The notes: generated from the sequence alone by a model not told the origin. DNA of 64,000 bases from an uncultured Oscillospiraceae bacterium (GCA_904396495.1 CAJFOJ010000032.1:1-64000); one strand, 5' to 3'. Counted from the stretch's first letter, positions 53,458 to 62,795 are shown. Program-made: numbers and translations.

Positions 53458-54132
53458 ATGATTCCCTATCAGCTGGTCCGCTCCAAGCGGAAAACCATTG
53501 CTATTTGCATCACCAAAGATGCCCAGGTGGAGGTGCGGGCCCCGCTGCGGGCCCCTATTTCCTCCATTGAGGGATTTCTTATCCAGAAGGAATCTTGGAT
53601 CGAAACACAGCTAAAACAACGCAAACAGGAGCTTGAAAAGCAGGCGGCCTTCTCAGTGGAGGAAGGGGACCACCTTTTGTTCCTCGGGCGGGAATACCCG
53701 GTTCATCTGTCGCCGGACTGTGAGAAACCCTCCTTTGACGGGGAGCAGTTTCTTTTGCCGCAACAGGATTTTTCCCGCAACAAGCCGCTGATTGCCGCGT
53801 TGTACAAAAGCCTGGCACAAAATTATATCGAAAAACAAGTCGAGGTTTACAGCAGGCTCATCGGAGTCGTGCCGTCGGCAGTCAAGGTGGGGAGCGCCGA
53901 TACCCGGTGGGGAAGCTGCTCTGGGAAAAACAGTCTAAATTTTACCTGGAAACTGATGTTGGCGTCCAAAGAGGCAGTGGATTACGTGATTGTCCACGAG
54001 CTTTGCCACATCCTTCACCACAACCACTCTACGTGGTTTTGGCGGGAAGTGGAGAAAGTGATGCCAGACTATGGGGAACGGAAAAAGCTATTGTTCAAGC
54101 TTCAAAAACACCTTTTGGAGGAGGGTTGGTAA
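53458..54132 (+). CDS. YgjP/DUF45-type zinc metallopeptidase
   Basis: A 224-residue protein with the WrpP/YgjP layout: a beta-rich N-terminal part (SKRKTIAICI, VEVRAPLRAP), RWGSCSGKNSLNFTWKLMLA and the zinc site VDYVIVHELCHILHHNHS (HExxH with the third His after). The following FWREVEKVMPDY is typical. Such proteins occur with type I restriction systems in some genomes but there is none here. The substrate is unknown. ATG 53458 has AGAGG upstream. Confidence 0.9.
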   Translation: MIPYQLVRSKRKTIAICITKDAQVEVRAPLRAPISSIEGFLIQKESWIETQLKQRKQELEKQAAFSVEEGDHLLFLGREYPVHLSPDCEKPSFDGEQFLLPQQDFSRNKPLIAALYKSLAQNYIEKQVEVYSRLIGVVPSAVKVGSADTRWGSCSGKNSLNFTWKLMLASKEAVDYVIVHELCHILHHNHSTWFWREVEKVMPDYGERKKLLFKLQKHLLEEGW

Positions 54133-54138
54133 AAAGGG

Positions 54139-54167
54139 TTGCAAAACTGTTTTATTTGCGTTAAAAT
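54139..54167 (+). promoter_or_regulatory. Promoter of the hydrogenase-maturation operon
   Basis: TTGCAA (54139-54144), a 17-base spacer and TAAAAT (54162-54167), 7 bases after the stop of the metallopeptidase gene. Confidence 0.75.
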
Positions 54168-54173
54168 AATGAC

Positions 54174-54443
54174 AAACGGGTAGGCGGATTGCATCTGCGT
54201 GCCGGTTTTCAAAGTTTTTAGATTTCTGACCCAATTGTGAGGATTTTCCGAGCAAACGGAACAGTATCGTCATTGGGCTCCCAATTTGATTAGGGAGTTT
54301 TCCGCATATGATTATACACTCCTTTTTGCTCTGGCAAAGAGGAGTTTTTGTTTGTATGCCAATCAGAAATCGCCATAGGGGGCTTGAGCCTCCGCCCTCA
54401 GGAAAGCGGAGAGACAACAAAATGGAAAGGGATGGTTGCTTGC
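54174..54443 (+). ncRNA. Structured leader with terminators before TM1266-hydEGF
   Basis: About 270 nt of leader. CCCAAT (54230-54235) can pair with ATTGGG (54272-54277) around a TTCCG/CGGAA hairpin; CCCAAT recurs at 54280. CTCCC/GGGAG followed by TTTT (54278-54301) and a 12-bp hairpin 54318-54329 with 54334-54345 followed by TTTTT are two terminator-like elements. They lie between promoter and first gene, the layout of an attenuator or riboswitch. No known riboswitch was recognised. Alternatively, the terminators only end the previous transcript. Confidence 0.55.
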
Positions 54444-54689
54444 ATGGAAAAAAGGCTGGGTGTCGTCGGAATTGTGGTGGAGGACAACAGTGTATCCGAT
54501 GAAATCAATGGGTTGCTGCATCAATACCGGGATATTATCGCCGGCAGGATGGGTTTACCCTATCGGGAGCGGCAGGTTGCAGTGATTTCCCTCATTGTAG
54601 ACGGCACGATGGACCAGATCAGCGCCATGACCGGAAAGCTTGGGAAGCTCCCTGGGGTTTCGGTCAAATCAGCTATTTCGAAAGGATAG
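54444..54689 (+). CDS. TM1266-type iron-only hydrogenase system regulator
   Basis: 81 residues with an ACT-like fold pattern: MEKRLGVVGIVVEDNSVSDEINGLLHQY (start MEKRLGVVGIVV), GRMGLPYRERQVAVISLIVDG and KLGKLPGVSVKSAISKG. This small family accompanies hydE, hydF and hydG and is called a putative regulator by association. ATG 54444 is used; ATG 54432 abuts the GGAAAGGG site. hydE starts 3 bases after the stop. Confidence 0.9.
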   Translation: MEKRLGVVGIVVEDNSVSDEINGLLHQYRDIIAGRMGLPYRERQVAVISLIVDGTMDQISAMTGKLGKLPGVSVKSAISKG

Positions 54690-54692
54690 GGC

Positions 54693-55700
54693 ATGAGTGA
54701 GATTACTGATGTTCTAAAAGAAATTGCCGCAGGAAAGGATTCGACGCCTGAGTTGCTCATCCCGGCGCTGGAGGCGGAAGAGGAGAATCTTTCTACCCTT
54801 TTTGAATTTGCCGACCGGCAGCGGAAAGAGTTTTGCGGGGACGTGGTACACATCCGGGCGATTTTGGAGTTCTCGAACTACTGCCGCTGCGATTGCGCCT
54901 ACTGTGGGCTGTTTGCAGGGAACAAAAATCTTGCCCGCTACCGGATGACGCCGGAAGAAATCGTCGGGACAGCGTTGGAGGCGGCGCAAGCCGGATACCG
55001 GACGCTGGTGCTACAGAGCGGGGAGGATTTGTGGTACACAAAAGAGCGCTTAGGAGAAATCGTCCGGGAAATCAAGGAGAAATCGGAGCTCGCCGTGACC
55101 TTGAGCGTGGGGGAACGGCCCTTTGACCATTATGCATACTGGAAAGAATGCGGCGCCGATCGGTTTCTCATTAAGCATGAGACGGCAGACCAGGCGTTAT
55201 ACGACCGGTATCATCCACATAGCAGCTATATGCGGCGGCTCGCCTGCCAGAAGGAGCTGTACCGGCTGGGGTATGAGCTGGGGAGCGGTTTTATGGTGGG
55301 ACTGCCCGGCCAGACGATGAAAACCCTTGCCGAAGATATCCTCCACCTAAAGGAGTTACAGGTGTCTATGGCGGGCATCGGCCCCTACATCTGTCATCCG
55401 GGAACCCGGCTTCGGGGCAACCAAGACGGCAGCGCCCAGCTGACTCTCAAGGCGGTGGCGGTGTCACGCATCCTATTAAAAGATGTAAATCTTCCCTCAA
55501 CGACGGCGCTCAATATCAAGGGTGGACTGCGGGACGCGCTCAATTGCGGGGCCAACGTCATTATGCAGAAGGTGACGCCAAGCCGGTATCGGGATTTGTA
55601 CGACATCTACCCCGGGAGGGAGACCAAAGAGATGGATCTCGCCCGGCAACTGAGCGATTTGAAATACAATTTGTCCCAGATGGGGAGAACAGGTCTTTGA
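54693..55700 (+). CDS. hydE: [FeFe]-hydrogenase H-cluster radical SAM maturase HydE
   Basis: HydE acts in building the bridging dithiolate part of the H-cluster two-iron site. The 335-residue radical SAM barrel has the cluster motif CRCDCAYCGLF (CX3CX2C), then RYRMTPEEIV, LVLQSGEDLWY, KHETADQALYDRYHP and SGFMVGLPGQT. It is followed by hydG after 53 bases. Confidence 0.96.
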   Translation: MSEITDVLKEIAAGKDSTPELLIPALEAEEENLSTLFEFADRQRKEFCGDVVHIRAILEFSNYCRCDCAYCGLFAGNKNLARYRMTPEEIVGTALEAAQAGYRTLVLQSGEDLWYTKERLGEIVREIKEKSELAVTLSVGERPFDHYAYWKECGADRFLIKHETADQALYDRYHPHSSYMRRLACQKELYRLGYELGSGFMVGLPGQTMKTLAEDILHLKELQVSMAGIGPYICHPGTRLRGNQDGSAQLTLKAVAVSRILLKDVNLPSTTALNIKGGLRDALNCGANVIMQKVTPSRYRDLYDIYPGRETKEMDLARQLSDLKYNLSQMGRTGL

Positions 55701-55753
55701 GAAAAATAAGATGGATATGATTGACAATTTGAATGGATAAGGAGACGAATGAA

Positions 55754-57202
55754 ATGGCAGTGTATAACCCCAAATCTCTCCGTGCGGAGGAGTTTATCAA
55801 CGACGAAGAAATTTTAGAGACGCTGGAATACGCGGAGAAAAACAAACACAACGTCGCGCTCATCGACGAGATACTAGATAAGGCAAGGCCCCAGAAAACT
55901 GCAACGGGTACGGTCTGCAAAGGACTCAGCCACCGGGAAGCATCTGTCCTATTGGCCTGCGATATCCCGGAAAAAGTGGAAGAAATTTATCGCATCGCCG
56001 AGGACATCAAGCTTGCTTTTTACGGCAACCGCATCGTCATGTTTGCGCCCCTCTATCTTTCCAATTACTGTGTGAATGGCTGCCTCTACTGCCCTTACCA
56101 CCTAAAAAACAAGCACATCGCCCGGAAAAAGCTCACCCAGGAGGAGGTGCGGCAGGAAGTCATCGCATTGCAGGACATGGGACACAAGCGGTTGGCCATT
56201 GAGGCAGGGGAGGACCCTGTCAACAACCCGATTGAGTACATCCTCGACTGTATCAAAACCATTTACAGCGTCAATCACAAAAACGGGGCGATCCGCCGGG
56301 TTAACGTAAACATAGCCGCTACCACGGTGGAAAACTACCGGAAGTTAAAAGAGGCGGGGATCGGCACCTATATCCTGTTCCAGGAGACCTACCACAAAGA
56401 GAGTTACTTAAAGCTTCATCCCACTGGGCCAAAACACGACTATGACTACCACACCGAGGCCATGGATCGAGCCATGGAGGGCGGTATAGACGACGTGGGA
56501 CTGGGGGTACTGTTCGGACTGGAACTCTATAAATACGAATTCGCGGGACTCATTATGCACGCCGAGCATTTGGAGGCCGTCCACGGCGTTGGCCCTCACA
56601 CCATCAGCGTTCCGAGGGTCAAACACGCTGACGACATCGACCCGGACGTCTTTGACAACTCGATTCCCGACGAGATGTTTGAAAAGATCATTGCTTGTAT
56701 CCGCTTGGCGGTGCCCTACACCGGGATGATCATCTCCACGAGAGAGTCGGAAGAGGTGCGGGGAAGGGTGCTCAACCTGGGCATCTCTCAAATCAGCGGC
56801 GCCTCCCGCACCTCTGTCGGCGGGTACACCGAGGAAGAACGCCCCCACGATTCCGAACAGTTTGATGTCTCCGACCAGCGCACTTTGGACGAGGTAGTTC
56901 GCTGGCTGATGGAAAATGGGCACATCCCGTCCTTCTGCACCGCCTGTTACCGGGAGGGGAGAACGGGAGACCGGTTTATGAGCCTTTGCAAGAGCGGGCA
57001 GATTTTAAACTGCTGCCATCCAAACGCTTTGATGACCCTGACCGAATACCTGGTGGATTATGCGTCGGAGGAGACCAAAAAAATCGGCTTTGCGCTGATT
57101 GACGAGGAACTTAAGAAGATTCCCAAGGAAAAGGTCAGGGCCATTGCCTCCCAGCACATCGAGGACATCAAAAACTCCAACCGCCGGGATTTCCGGTTCT
57201 AA
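55754..57202 (+). CDS. hydG: [FeFe]-hydrogenase H-cluster radical SAM maturase HydG
   Basis: HydG splits tyrosine to give the CO and cyanide ligands of the H-cluster. The 482 residues start at ATG 55754 (MAVYNPKSLRAEEF). An ATG 21 bases earlier contains the AAGGAG ribosome site. The SAM cluster motif is CVNGCLYCPYH, and the C-terminal auxiliary-cluster motif is CTACYREGRTGDRFMSLC with CCHPNA. It also has LAIEAGEDPVNNPIEYIL, typical of HydG and ThiH. Confidence 0.97.
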   Translation: MAVYNPKSLRAEEFINDEEILETLEYAEKNKHNVALIDEILDKARPQKTATGTVCKGLSHREASVLLACDIPEKVEEIYRIAEDIKLAFYGNRIVMFAPLYLSNYCVNGCLYCPYHLKNKHIARKKLTQEEVRQEVIALQDMGHKRLAIEAGEDPVNNPIEYILDCIKTIYSVNHKNGAIRRVNVNIAATTVENYRKLKEAGIGTYILFQETYHKESYLKLHPTGPKHDYDYHTEAMDRAMEGGIDDVGLGVLFGLELYKYEFAGLIMHAEHLEAVHGVGPHTISVPRVKHADDIDPDVFDNSIPDEMFEKIIACIRLAVPYTGMIISTRESEEVRGRVLNLGISQISGASRTSVGGYTEEERPHDSEQFDVSDQRTLDEVVRWLMENGHIPSFCTACYREGRTGDRFMSLCKSGQILNCCHPNALMTLTEYLVDYASEETKKIGFALIDEELKKIPKEKVRAIASQHIEDIKNSNRRDFRF

Positions 57203-57216
57203 AAGGAGGGAACAAC

Positions 57217-58386
57217 ATGCAGGATACGCCCCGGGCTAACCGGTTGCACATCTCCTTTTTCGGCCGCACCAACAGCGGCAAATCCACCCTGTTAAATAAT
57301 TTGGCGGGCCAGGAAATCTCCATCGTCTCCGACGTGGCGGGAACCACCACTGACCCCGTCTACAAGGCGATGGAACTGCTTCCCATCGGGCCGGTGGTGC
57401 TCGTCGATACGGCGGGGTTCTGTGATGACAGCGTTTTGGGAAAACAGCGGCTCGAAAAAACGCTGGAGGTGGTGCGAAAAACCGATTTGGCGGTCTTGGT
57501 GGTCTCGTCAGAGCAGAAAGAATTTGAAGAGGAACGGCGATATCTCGACCTTTTGCGGGAACACAAGGTGAAGACTGTCTGTGTGGTTAACCGGTTTGGG
57601 ACGGAGGAGGAAACTGCTCTTCCCTTCGAAGTGCCCACGTTATCTATCGATGCCTCCAACCCCGCAGAGATGGGGGCCTTTAAAAAATTCCTCATTCAGC
57701 ATGCCGACTGTGATTTTGAGATTCCCTCTTTAACGGGACACCTTGTGAAACCCGGCGATTTGGTAATCTTGGTGGCCCCGCAGGATATCCAGGCCCCCAA
57801 GGGGCGGCTCATCCTCCCCCAGGTGCAGACCATTAGAGATTTATTGGACAACGATTGCAGAACAGTGGTGTTGAAGCCAGCCGACCTGCCGCCGATGCTT
57901 CAACTGCTCAAGGAACCGCCAGCACTGGTGATTACCGATTCCCAGGTATTCAAAGAGGTGGACGGGATGCTCCCAAAGGAAATCCCCCTCACCTCCTTTT
58001 CGGTGCTCTTGTCGGAGAACAAGGGTAATATCCAGAGCTTTGTGGAGGGGGCCAAGACGATTTCGTCTTTGAAACCTGGCGACCGGGTGCTGATTATGGA
58101 ATCCTGCACCCATCATGCCCTCCTCGATGACATTGCAAGGGAAAAGCTTCCCCGGCTGCTCCAAAAATACGTGGGCGGCAAGCTCGAGATTGAGCTGTTT
58201 TCCGGGCAGGGTTTTCCCCACAATATGGAGGGGTACAAGCTCATTCTTCATTGCGGAGGTTGCATGGTCAACCGCAAGAACATGCTCTCCAAAATCAGCG
58301 AAGCGGAGCAGTTCGGAGTGCCGATGACGAACTTCGGCATTGCCATCGCCTATATGAACGGGATGCTCAATCGGATTTGCTGGTAG
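57217..58386 (+). CDS. hydF: [FeFe]-hydrogenase H-cluster maturation GTPase HydF
   Basis: HydF is the scaffold that carries the two-iron precursor to the hydrogenase. The 389 residues have a GTPase domain (P-loop FFGRTNSGKST, DVAGTTTDPV, LVDTAGFCDD), a dimerisation region, and the iron-sulfur domain with Cys297-x-His299 (SCTHHALLDD) and Cys346/Cys349 (HCGGCMVNR). It starts 14 bases after hydG and ends the operon. The hydrogenase itself is not in the window. Confidence 0.97.
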   Translation: MQDTPRANRLHISFFGRTNSGKSTLLNNLAGQEISIVSDVAGTTTDPVYKAMELLPIGPVVLVDTAGFCDDSVLGKQRLEKTLEVVRKTDLAVLVVSSEQKEFEEERRYLDLLREHKVKTVCVVNRFGTEEETALPFEVPTLSIDASNPAEMGAFKKFLIQHADCDFEIPSLTGHLVKPGDLVILVAPQDIQAPKGRLILPQVQTIRDLLDNDCRTVVLKPADLPPMLQLLKEPPALVITDSQVFKEVDGMLPKEIPLTSFSVLLSENKGNIQSFVEGAKTISSLKPGDRVLIMESCTHHALLDDIAREKLPRLLQKYVGGKLEIELFSGQGFPHNMEGYKLILHCGGCMVNRKNMLSKISEAEQFGVPMTNFGIAIAYMNGMLNRICW

Positions 58387-58394
58387 CTGAAATC

Positions 58395-58439
58395 AAAACC
58401 CGACAGGTGACGATTTTTCGTCACTTGTCGGGTTTTTTT
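58395..58439 (+). terminator. Terminator of the hyd maturation operon
   Basis: A 19-bp stem (58395-58413 with 58418-58436, one G-U pair), TTTT loop and T-run. Confidence 0.95.
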
Positions 58440-58464
58440 GTTAAGCCTAAAGGCACTAAATAAA

Positions 58465-58497
58465 AAAATCGGCGTCGTTTCATACGACGCCGATTTT
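58465..58497 (-). terminator. Terminator of the flavoprotein gene
   Basis: A 14-bp perfect stem (58465-58478 with 58484-58497); read leftward it starts on the stop codon itself and is followed by seven T. Confidence 0.9.
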
Positions 58498-59722
58498 ACG
58501 CATATAACGCCGCCAGATGGGCGGTGGAAAAAGCGATTTGCAGGTTAAATCCGCCGGTATAGCCGTCAACGTCCAGCACTTCGCCGGCAAAGAACAGACC
58601 CCCCGTGAGCTTTGATTCCATTGTCTTGGGATTCACCTCTTTGACGTTTACGCCGCCACTGGTGACGATGGCCTCCTCAATGGGCCGAAAGCCGGTGGGA
58701 TGGAGAGAAAAGGCTTTGATGGCGTGAAGGAGGGACTGCCGCTCCGCTTTGGTGACTTCGTGAATTTTTGTTTCAAAGGGTATACCGGAGCGCTTTAACA
58801 CTACCGGGATTAGCTTGCGGGGAAGTAAGGCGTTCAGGCTGTTGATAATATCCCGGTTGAGATTTTGGGAAAAATCCCGGAGGAGCCGTTTGTCCAACTG
58901 TTCTTCCGTGAGACCAGGCTTTAGGTCAATTTCCATCCGGTACTGCCGTTTGTCCGCTTCCCTCATGTGCGCTGACGCGGATAGTACAAGCGGTCCGCTG
59001 ACACCAAAGTGAGTAAAAAGCATCTCCCCCAACTCAGAGTAAATATTTTTTCCCTTTTGAGAAACCGTCAAGATGACGTTTTTGAGGGAAAGCCCCTGCA
59101 TTTCTTTCACATCTGTTTCTTCAGTGAGAACGGGGATGAGGGAGGGGGTTAGCGGAACGATGGAATGCCCAGCTTGCTTTGCCAGCTCATAGCCGTCACC
59201 TGTAGAACCGGTGAGGGGATAGGATTTACCTCCTGTGGCAATGATGGCTGAGGAAGCTAAATATTCCGAACCGCTTTCACAGCGGACGCCGGTGACATGC
59301 CCGCCGTCCAGTAACAGCTGGAGCGCCCGTTCGGTGCGAATTTCCACTTTTAGAAGGCGAAGCTCCCGCTCCAGGGCATTGGCTACATCCAGCGCCCGGT
59401 CAGACTGGGGAAAGACCCGGTTACCCCGTTCGGTTTTTACCGGCACGCCTAAGTTTTCAAAAAAGGAAATAGTATCTTCTGAGGAAAAATTATGAAAAGC
59501 CGAGTATAGAAACCGAGGATTTCTGGGAATATTTGCAATGAGGCCGTTTATATCGCAGTTGTTTGTGATGTTACAGCGTCCTTTACCAGTTATGAGGAGC
59601 TTTCTTCCCAATCGGGGGTTCCGCTCCAACAACAGGACGGATTTCCCGTAACGTCCCGCTGCCATGCAAGCTGCTGTCATTCCAGCTGCGCCGCCGCCTA
59701 TGACAATCAGATCGTAGCTCAT
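58496..59722 (-). CDS. HI0933/YhiN-family NAD(P)/FAD-dependent oxidoreductase
   Basis: A 408-residue flavoprotein from ATG 59722 (MSYDLIVIGGGAAGM), chosen for the AAAGGA site upstream; earlier ATG starts run into the RpiR gene. Dinucleotide fold IGGGAAGMTAA, LGRKLLITGKGRCNITN, ALIIATGGKSYPLTGSTGDGY-like IIATGGKSYP, GPLVLS and the C-terminal GGLFFAGEVLDVDGYTGGFNLQ are family hallmarks. The reaction of this widespread family is not known. It lies 10 bases after the RpiR regulator on the same strand. Confidence 0.92.
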   Translation of the reverse strand: MSYDLIVIGGGAAGMTAACMAAGRYGKSVLLLERNPRLGRKLLITGKGRCNITNNCDINGLIANIPRNPRFLYSAFHNFSSEDTISFFENLGVPVKTERGNRVFPQSDRALDVANALERELRLLKVEIRTERALQLLLDGGHVTGVRCESGSEYLASSAIIATGGKSYPLTGSTGDGYELAKQAGHSIVPLTPSLIPVLTEETDVKEMQGLSLKNVILTVSQKGKNIYSELGEMLFTHFGVSGPLVLSASAHMREADKRQYRMEIDLKPGLTEEQLDKRLLRDFSQNLNRDIINSLNALLPRKLIPVVLKRSGIPFETKIHEVTKAERQSLLHAIKAFSLHPTGFRPIEEAIVTSGGVNVKEVNPKTMESKLTGGLFFAGEVLDVDGYTGGFNLQIAFSTAHLAALYA

Positions 59723-59732
59723 AAAATCCTTT

Positions 59733-60605
59733 CTATTCTGCGGAGTCTTTCTTTTCGCTGTTCTGATAGACGTGGTATTCTGCCCAGATGTGTTCCAGAT
59801 GGTTGAAGGTGGACATAACTTCCTCCTGTTTTTGCAATCCAACAGCTGCAATCAGAGCGTTGATAAGGCTCAACGGTGCTACCAATGAATCCACAAAGGA
59901 GGTCATGTCGCTGCGGGCGGTGAGCAAAACCGTGGCGTCCTTCGCCAAGGGAGAGCTGGGGCCATCTGTAATGGCTACGACGGGAGCGCCGGTTTTGGCG
60001 GCGAACTCAAAGGCTTGGACTGTCAGGTTAGAATACCGGGGAAAGCTGATACCGATCAATACGTCGCTGCTTCCTAGCCGGATAATCTGTTCATACAGCT
60101 CGCTGGAACTGGAGGTGTGAACCATCCGGACATTGTTGAACATCAAGTTAAAATAGTACTCCATAAAACGGGCCAGAGCGGAAGCGCTTCGGTCACCGAT
60201 GATGTAAATGTTGCGAGCATTTGAGATAGCGGTTGCAGCCCGTTCAAAATCCTGATGGGAGGTTTCCTCCAGCGTCCGCTTAATTTTTTCCATGTCAGAC
60301 TGCAATACCTTATTTAAAATGTCGTCGTTGCCGATCCGTTCCTTGGTGACAGCGATCCGTTGGACTGATGTCAACTGGGTTTTGATGGTCTGCTGAAGAG
60401 CTTTGGACATTTCAGGATATCCGTTAAAACCCAGTTCGTAGGCAAAGCGGACCACGGTGGACTCACTGACGCCAACTGTCTGCCCCAGCTTTGCAGCCGT
60501 CATAAACGCCGCTTTGTCAGCGTGTTCTTGGATATAGTTGGCGATCCGTTTTTGCCCTTTGGAGAAGGTGCGCCATTTTGCTGTAATTTGTTCAATAATA
60601 TCCAT
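59733..60605 (-). CDS. RpiR/MurR-family transcriptional regulator
   Basis: A 290-residue protein: N-terminal helix-turn-helix (FSKGQKRIANYIQEHADKAAFMTAAKLG from FSKGQKRI, SESTVVRFAYELGFNGYPEM) and a C-terminal SIS sugar-phosphate-binding domain (NIYIIGDRSASALA, DVLIGISFPRYS, APVVAITDGPSSPLAKDATVLL). Such regulators usually sense a phosphosugar. No sugar-use genes are adjacent; it shares the leftward unit with the flavoprotein gene. Confidence 0.93.
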   Translation of the reverse strand: MDIIEQITAKWRTFSKGQKRIANYIQEHADKAAFMTAAKLGQTVGVSESTVVRFAYELGFNGYPEMSKALQQTIKTQLTSVQRIAVTKERIGNDDILNKVLQSDMEKIKRTLEETSHQDFERAATAISNARNIYIIGDRSASALARFMEYYFNLMFNNVRMVHTSSSSELYEQIIRLGSSDVLIGISFPRYSNLTVQAFEFAAKTGAPVVAITDGPSSPLAKDATVLLTARSDMTSFVDSLVAPLSLINALIAAVGLQKQEEVMSTFNHLEHIWAEYHVYQNSEKKDSAE

Positions 60606-60982
60606 AAAAATACAGCCTTTCTTCTGGCGGAGATTCCCGCCTTTTCATTCCTATTGAGCCGTCGGTACAACTTTGATTGCGCATCAATGAAAATTGGTTT
60701 CTACTTCTTTGCGCTGTATGAGTTGATTCATCAATATTATAAAAATCGTTTTTTAGAATAAATCGCCTGCGTTGTGGCTCGCCGCTCTTTGTGTTATTAG
60801 ATGTTAAATTAAACATCTGATCCTGCGTTTATTATATCATGTTCCAGTATTTTTGCAAGAAGGAAAAAGAAATATTGCAAAAAACTTTGTTTTCGGGCTT
60901 CTGCTTTTGCTAATGCCGTGATATCTTAAAAAAGAAAAATAAAATTGGCAATGAAAGTTCATAAATCGTTTAAAATTCGCCC
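60606..60982. other. Divergent intergenic region RpiR-hrcA
   Basis: About 380 AT-rich bases hold the unseen RpiR promoter and the hrcA promoter region. An ATTTAACATCTAATAAC stretch near 60796-60818 is AT-rich but not a clear site. No gene or known RNA was found. Confidence 0.35.
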
Positions 60983-61042
60983 TTGACAATTCTGGAAATC
61001 CGTGTTAAATTATATTTAGCACTCAAAGATTAAGAGTGCTAA
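60983..61042 (+). promoter_or_regulatory. hrcA promoter with CIRCE operator
   Basis: TTGACA (60983-60988), a 17-base spacer and TAAATT (61006-61011). A perfect CIRCE element follows, TTAGCACTC-N9-GAGTGCTAA (61016-61042). HrcA binds it and represses the operon until heat shock. Confidence 0.98.
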
Positions 61043-61061
61043 AACAAAAAGAGGTGATACC

Positions 61062-62156
61062 GTGAAGGAACTGAACGAGCGCAAACTCCAGATTCTCAAG
61101 ACAGTTGTGGAGCGGTATATCAAAACCGGTGAACCAGTGGGTTCCAAGGTGATTGCTGAAGAATTCAAGCACGCGGTCTCCTCCGCTACCATAAGAAACG
61201 ACATGGCTGTCTTGGAACGTTTGGGTTACTTAGAGCAGCCTCATACGTCGGCAGGGCGGACGCCGTCTTATCGTGGCTATCGGTTTTACATCTCCCATTT
61301 GATGCAGAAGGTCCCTCTATTAGAAGAAGAGAAGGCGGCCACTGAGCAAAAGCTGGTCAAAGGGGATTTAAACCCCAAGACTGTTATCAGCAATGCGATG
61401 GAGCTGTTGGCCGATATGACCGGTTGTGCCGTGATCAGCAAATCGGAGCAGATGAGTTTTTCGGTGATTACTCACGTGGAAGTCATTCCAGCGGGGCGCC
61501 GGCTGTACGCTTTGCTGATGCTCACCTCAAACGGCGCAGTGGAAAACAGGGTTTGTAGGCTGGAGTTCGACCTGAGCCACGAGCAGATTGATTATTTTGT
61601 CAATTTTATCCAAGCCAACATTACGGGGCTCCGGGTGGAGGACTTGACTAACGAAAAGGTGTTGGAGTTGGGCGTAGCGCTGGGAAGTTACATGGTGGGG
61701 TTGGCGCCGCTTTTGTACGGTGTTTACGACATTACCAATCAGCTTCGCAAAAAGAGCGTGGAAATTAAAAATGAGTCGAGCTTGCTCGCCCGAAGCGATT
61801 TTCAAAACCGCGACGTGGCGGCGCTTCTGAGCCGTAAAGACGATTTGGAAGCGGTGCTTGACAAGGCATTTGACGGCATTAACGTCATATTTGGAGACGA
61901 AGAGGGCGATTTTGCCATTACAAATTCCAGTTTGATTTTGTCCTCTTATAACCAGGGGGACCGCCCAGCTGGCTCCTTTGGAGTGCTGGGGCCGCTCAGA
62001 CTTGACTACAGCAGAATTATTCCTTATGTGGAATATCTGTCGGATACGGTGTCCAGACTGATGACGGAGGCCTTTGAAGCCGATCGTGACAAACCGAGCC
62101 GGGGAGTGAGAAGAGATATTGTAATCGGCCCGGAAGATCACGATTCACATAGATAA
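61062..62156 (+). CDS. hrcA: Heat-inducible transcription repressor HrcA
   Basis: HrcA binds CIRCE and needs GroEL to stay active. The 364 residues start at GTG 61062, with GAGGTG upstream. An N-terminal winged helix (LNERKLQILKTVVERYIKTGEPVGSKV from LQILKTVVE, SSATIRNDMAVLERLGYLEQPHTSAGR from SSATIRNDM) is followed by a GAF-like domain. It represses its own operon through the element just upstream. Confidence 0.97.
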   Translation: MKELNERKLQILKTVVERYIKTGEPVGSKVIAEEFKHAVSSATIRNDMAVLERLGYLEQPHTSAGRTPSYRGYRFYISHLMQKVPLLEEEKAATEQKLVKGDLNPKTVISNAMELLADMTGCAVISKSEQMSFSVITHVEVIPAGRRLYALLMLTSNGAVENRVCRLEFDLSHEQIDYFVNFIQANITGLRVEDLTNEKVLELGVALGSYMVGLAPLLYGVYDITNQLRKKSVEIKNESSLLARSDFQNRDVAALLSRKDDLEAVLDKAFDGINVIFGDEEGDFAITNSSLILSSYNQGDRPAGSFGVLGPLRLDYSRIIPYVEYLSDTVSRLMTEAFEADRDKPSRGVRRDIVIGPEDHDSHR

Positions 62157-62190
62157 GTAAGCGGCATAAGTGCCGCGGCAGAAAGGAAGG

Positions 62191-62757
62191 ATGGCTCAAG
62201 TGGCAAAGCAGGATCACAAGGCAAAGGACAAGAAGGAAACTATAGAGAAAGAGCCGGAAACAAAAGTGGAGGAATCCGTTGAGGAGAAAGCCGTAAAGGA
62301 GCAGGAGAAAGCATCCGATGAAACTGAAACCCTTGTGGAAAAGAACAAGGAGCTAGAGGACAAATTGCTTCGGCAGATGGCGGAATTCGATAACTTCCGC
62401 AAAAGGACCCTTAAGGAAAAAGAGGAAATTGGCGCCGTGGCTAAAACTAAATGTATTTCGGAGCTCTTGCCTGTCTTAGATAACTTTGAGCGGGCCCTTC
62501 AAACTGAATGCGCGGACGCTGATTTTAAAAAGGGAGTGGAGATGATTTTCACCTCCCTCAAAGACACCCTGACCAAAATGGGCGTGGAGGAAATTGACGC
62601 CAAAGGCCAGATATTCGACCCGGAACTTCACTATGCGGTTAGTCGTATAGAGGATGAAAACCTAGGGGAAAACGTTGTGGCAAACGTTTTGCAAAAAGGC
62701 TATAAGATCGGCGAAAAAGTTATTCGCCACGCCATGGTGGCGGTCGCCAATCCGTAG
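62191..62757 (+). CDS. grpE: Nucleotide exchange factor GrpE
   Basis: GrpE releases ADP from DnaK. The product is about 188 residues: a Lys/Glu-rich N-terminal tail, a long helix (ELEDKLLRQMAEFDNFRKRT) and the C-terminal beta domain VANVLQKGYKIGEKVIRHAMVAVA (from VLQKGYKIG). The start is ATG 62191, though it abuts the AAAGGAAGG site; GTG 62200, 9 bases from that site, is a serious alternative. It lies between hrcA and dnaK. Confidence 0.95.
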   Translation: MAQVAKQDHKAKDKKETIEKEPETKVEESVEEKAVKEQEKASDETETLVEKNKELEDKLLRQMAEFDNFRKRTLKEKEEIGAVAKTKCISELLPVLDNFERALQTECADADFKKGVEMIFTSLKDTLTKMGVEEIDAKGQIFDPELHYAVSRIEDENLGENVVANVLQKGYKIGEKVIRHAMVAVANP

Positions 62758-62795
62758 TATTTTTGAGATAAATCGCAGATACCGTTATGAAATAG

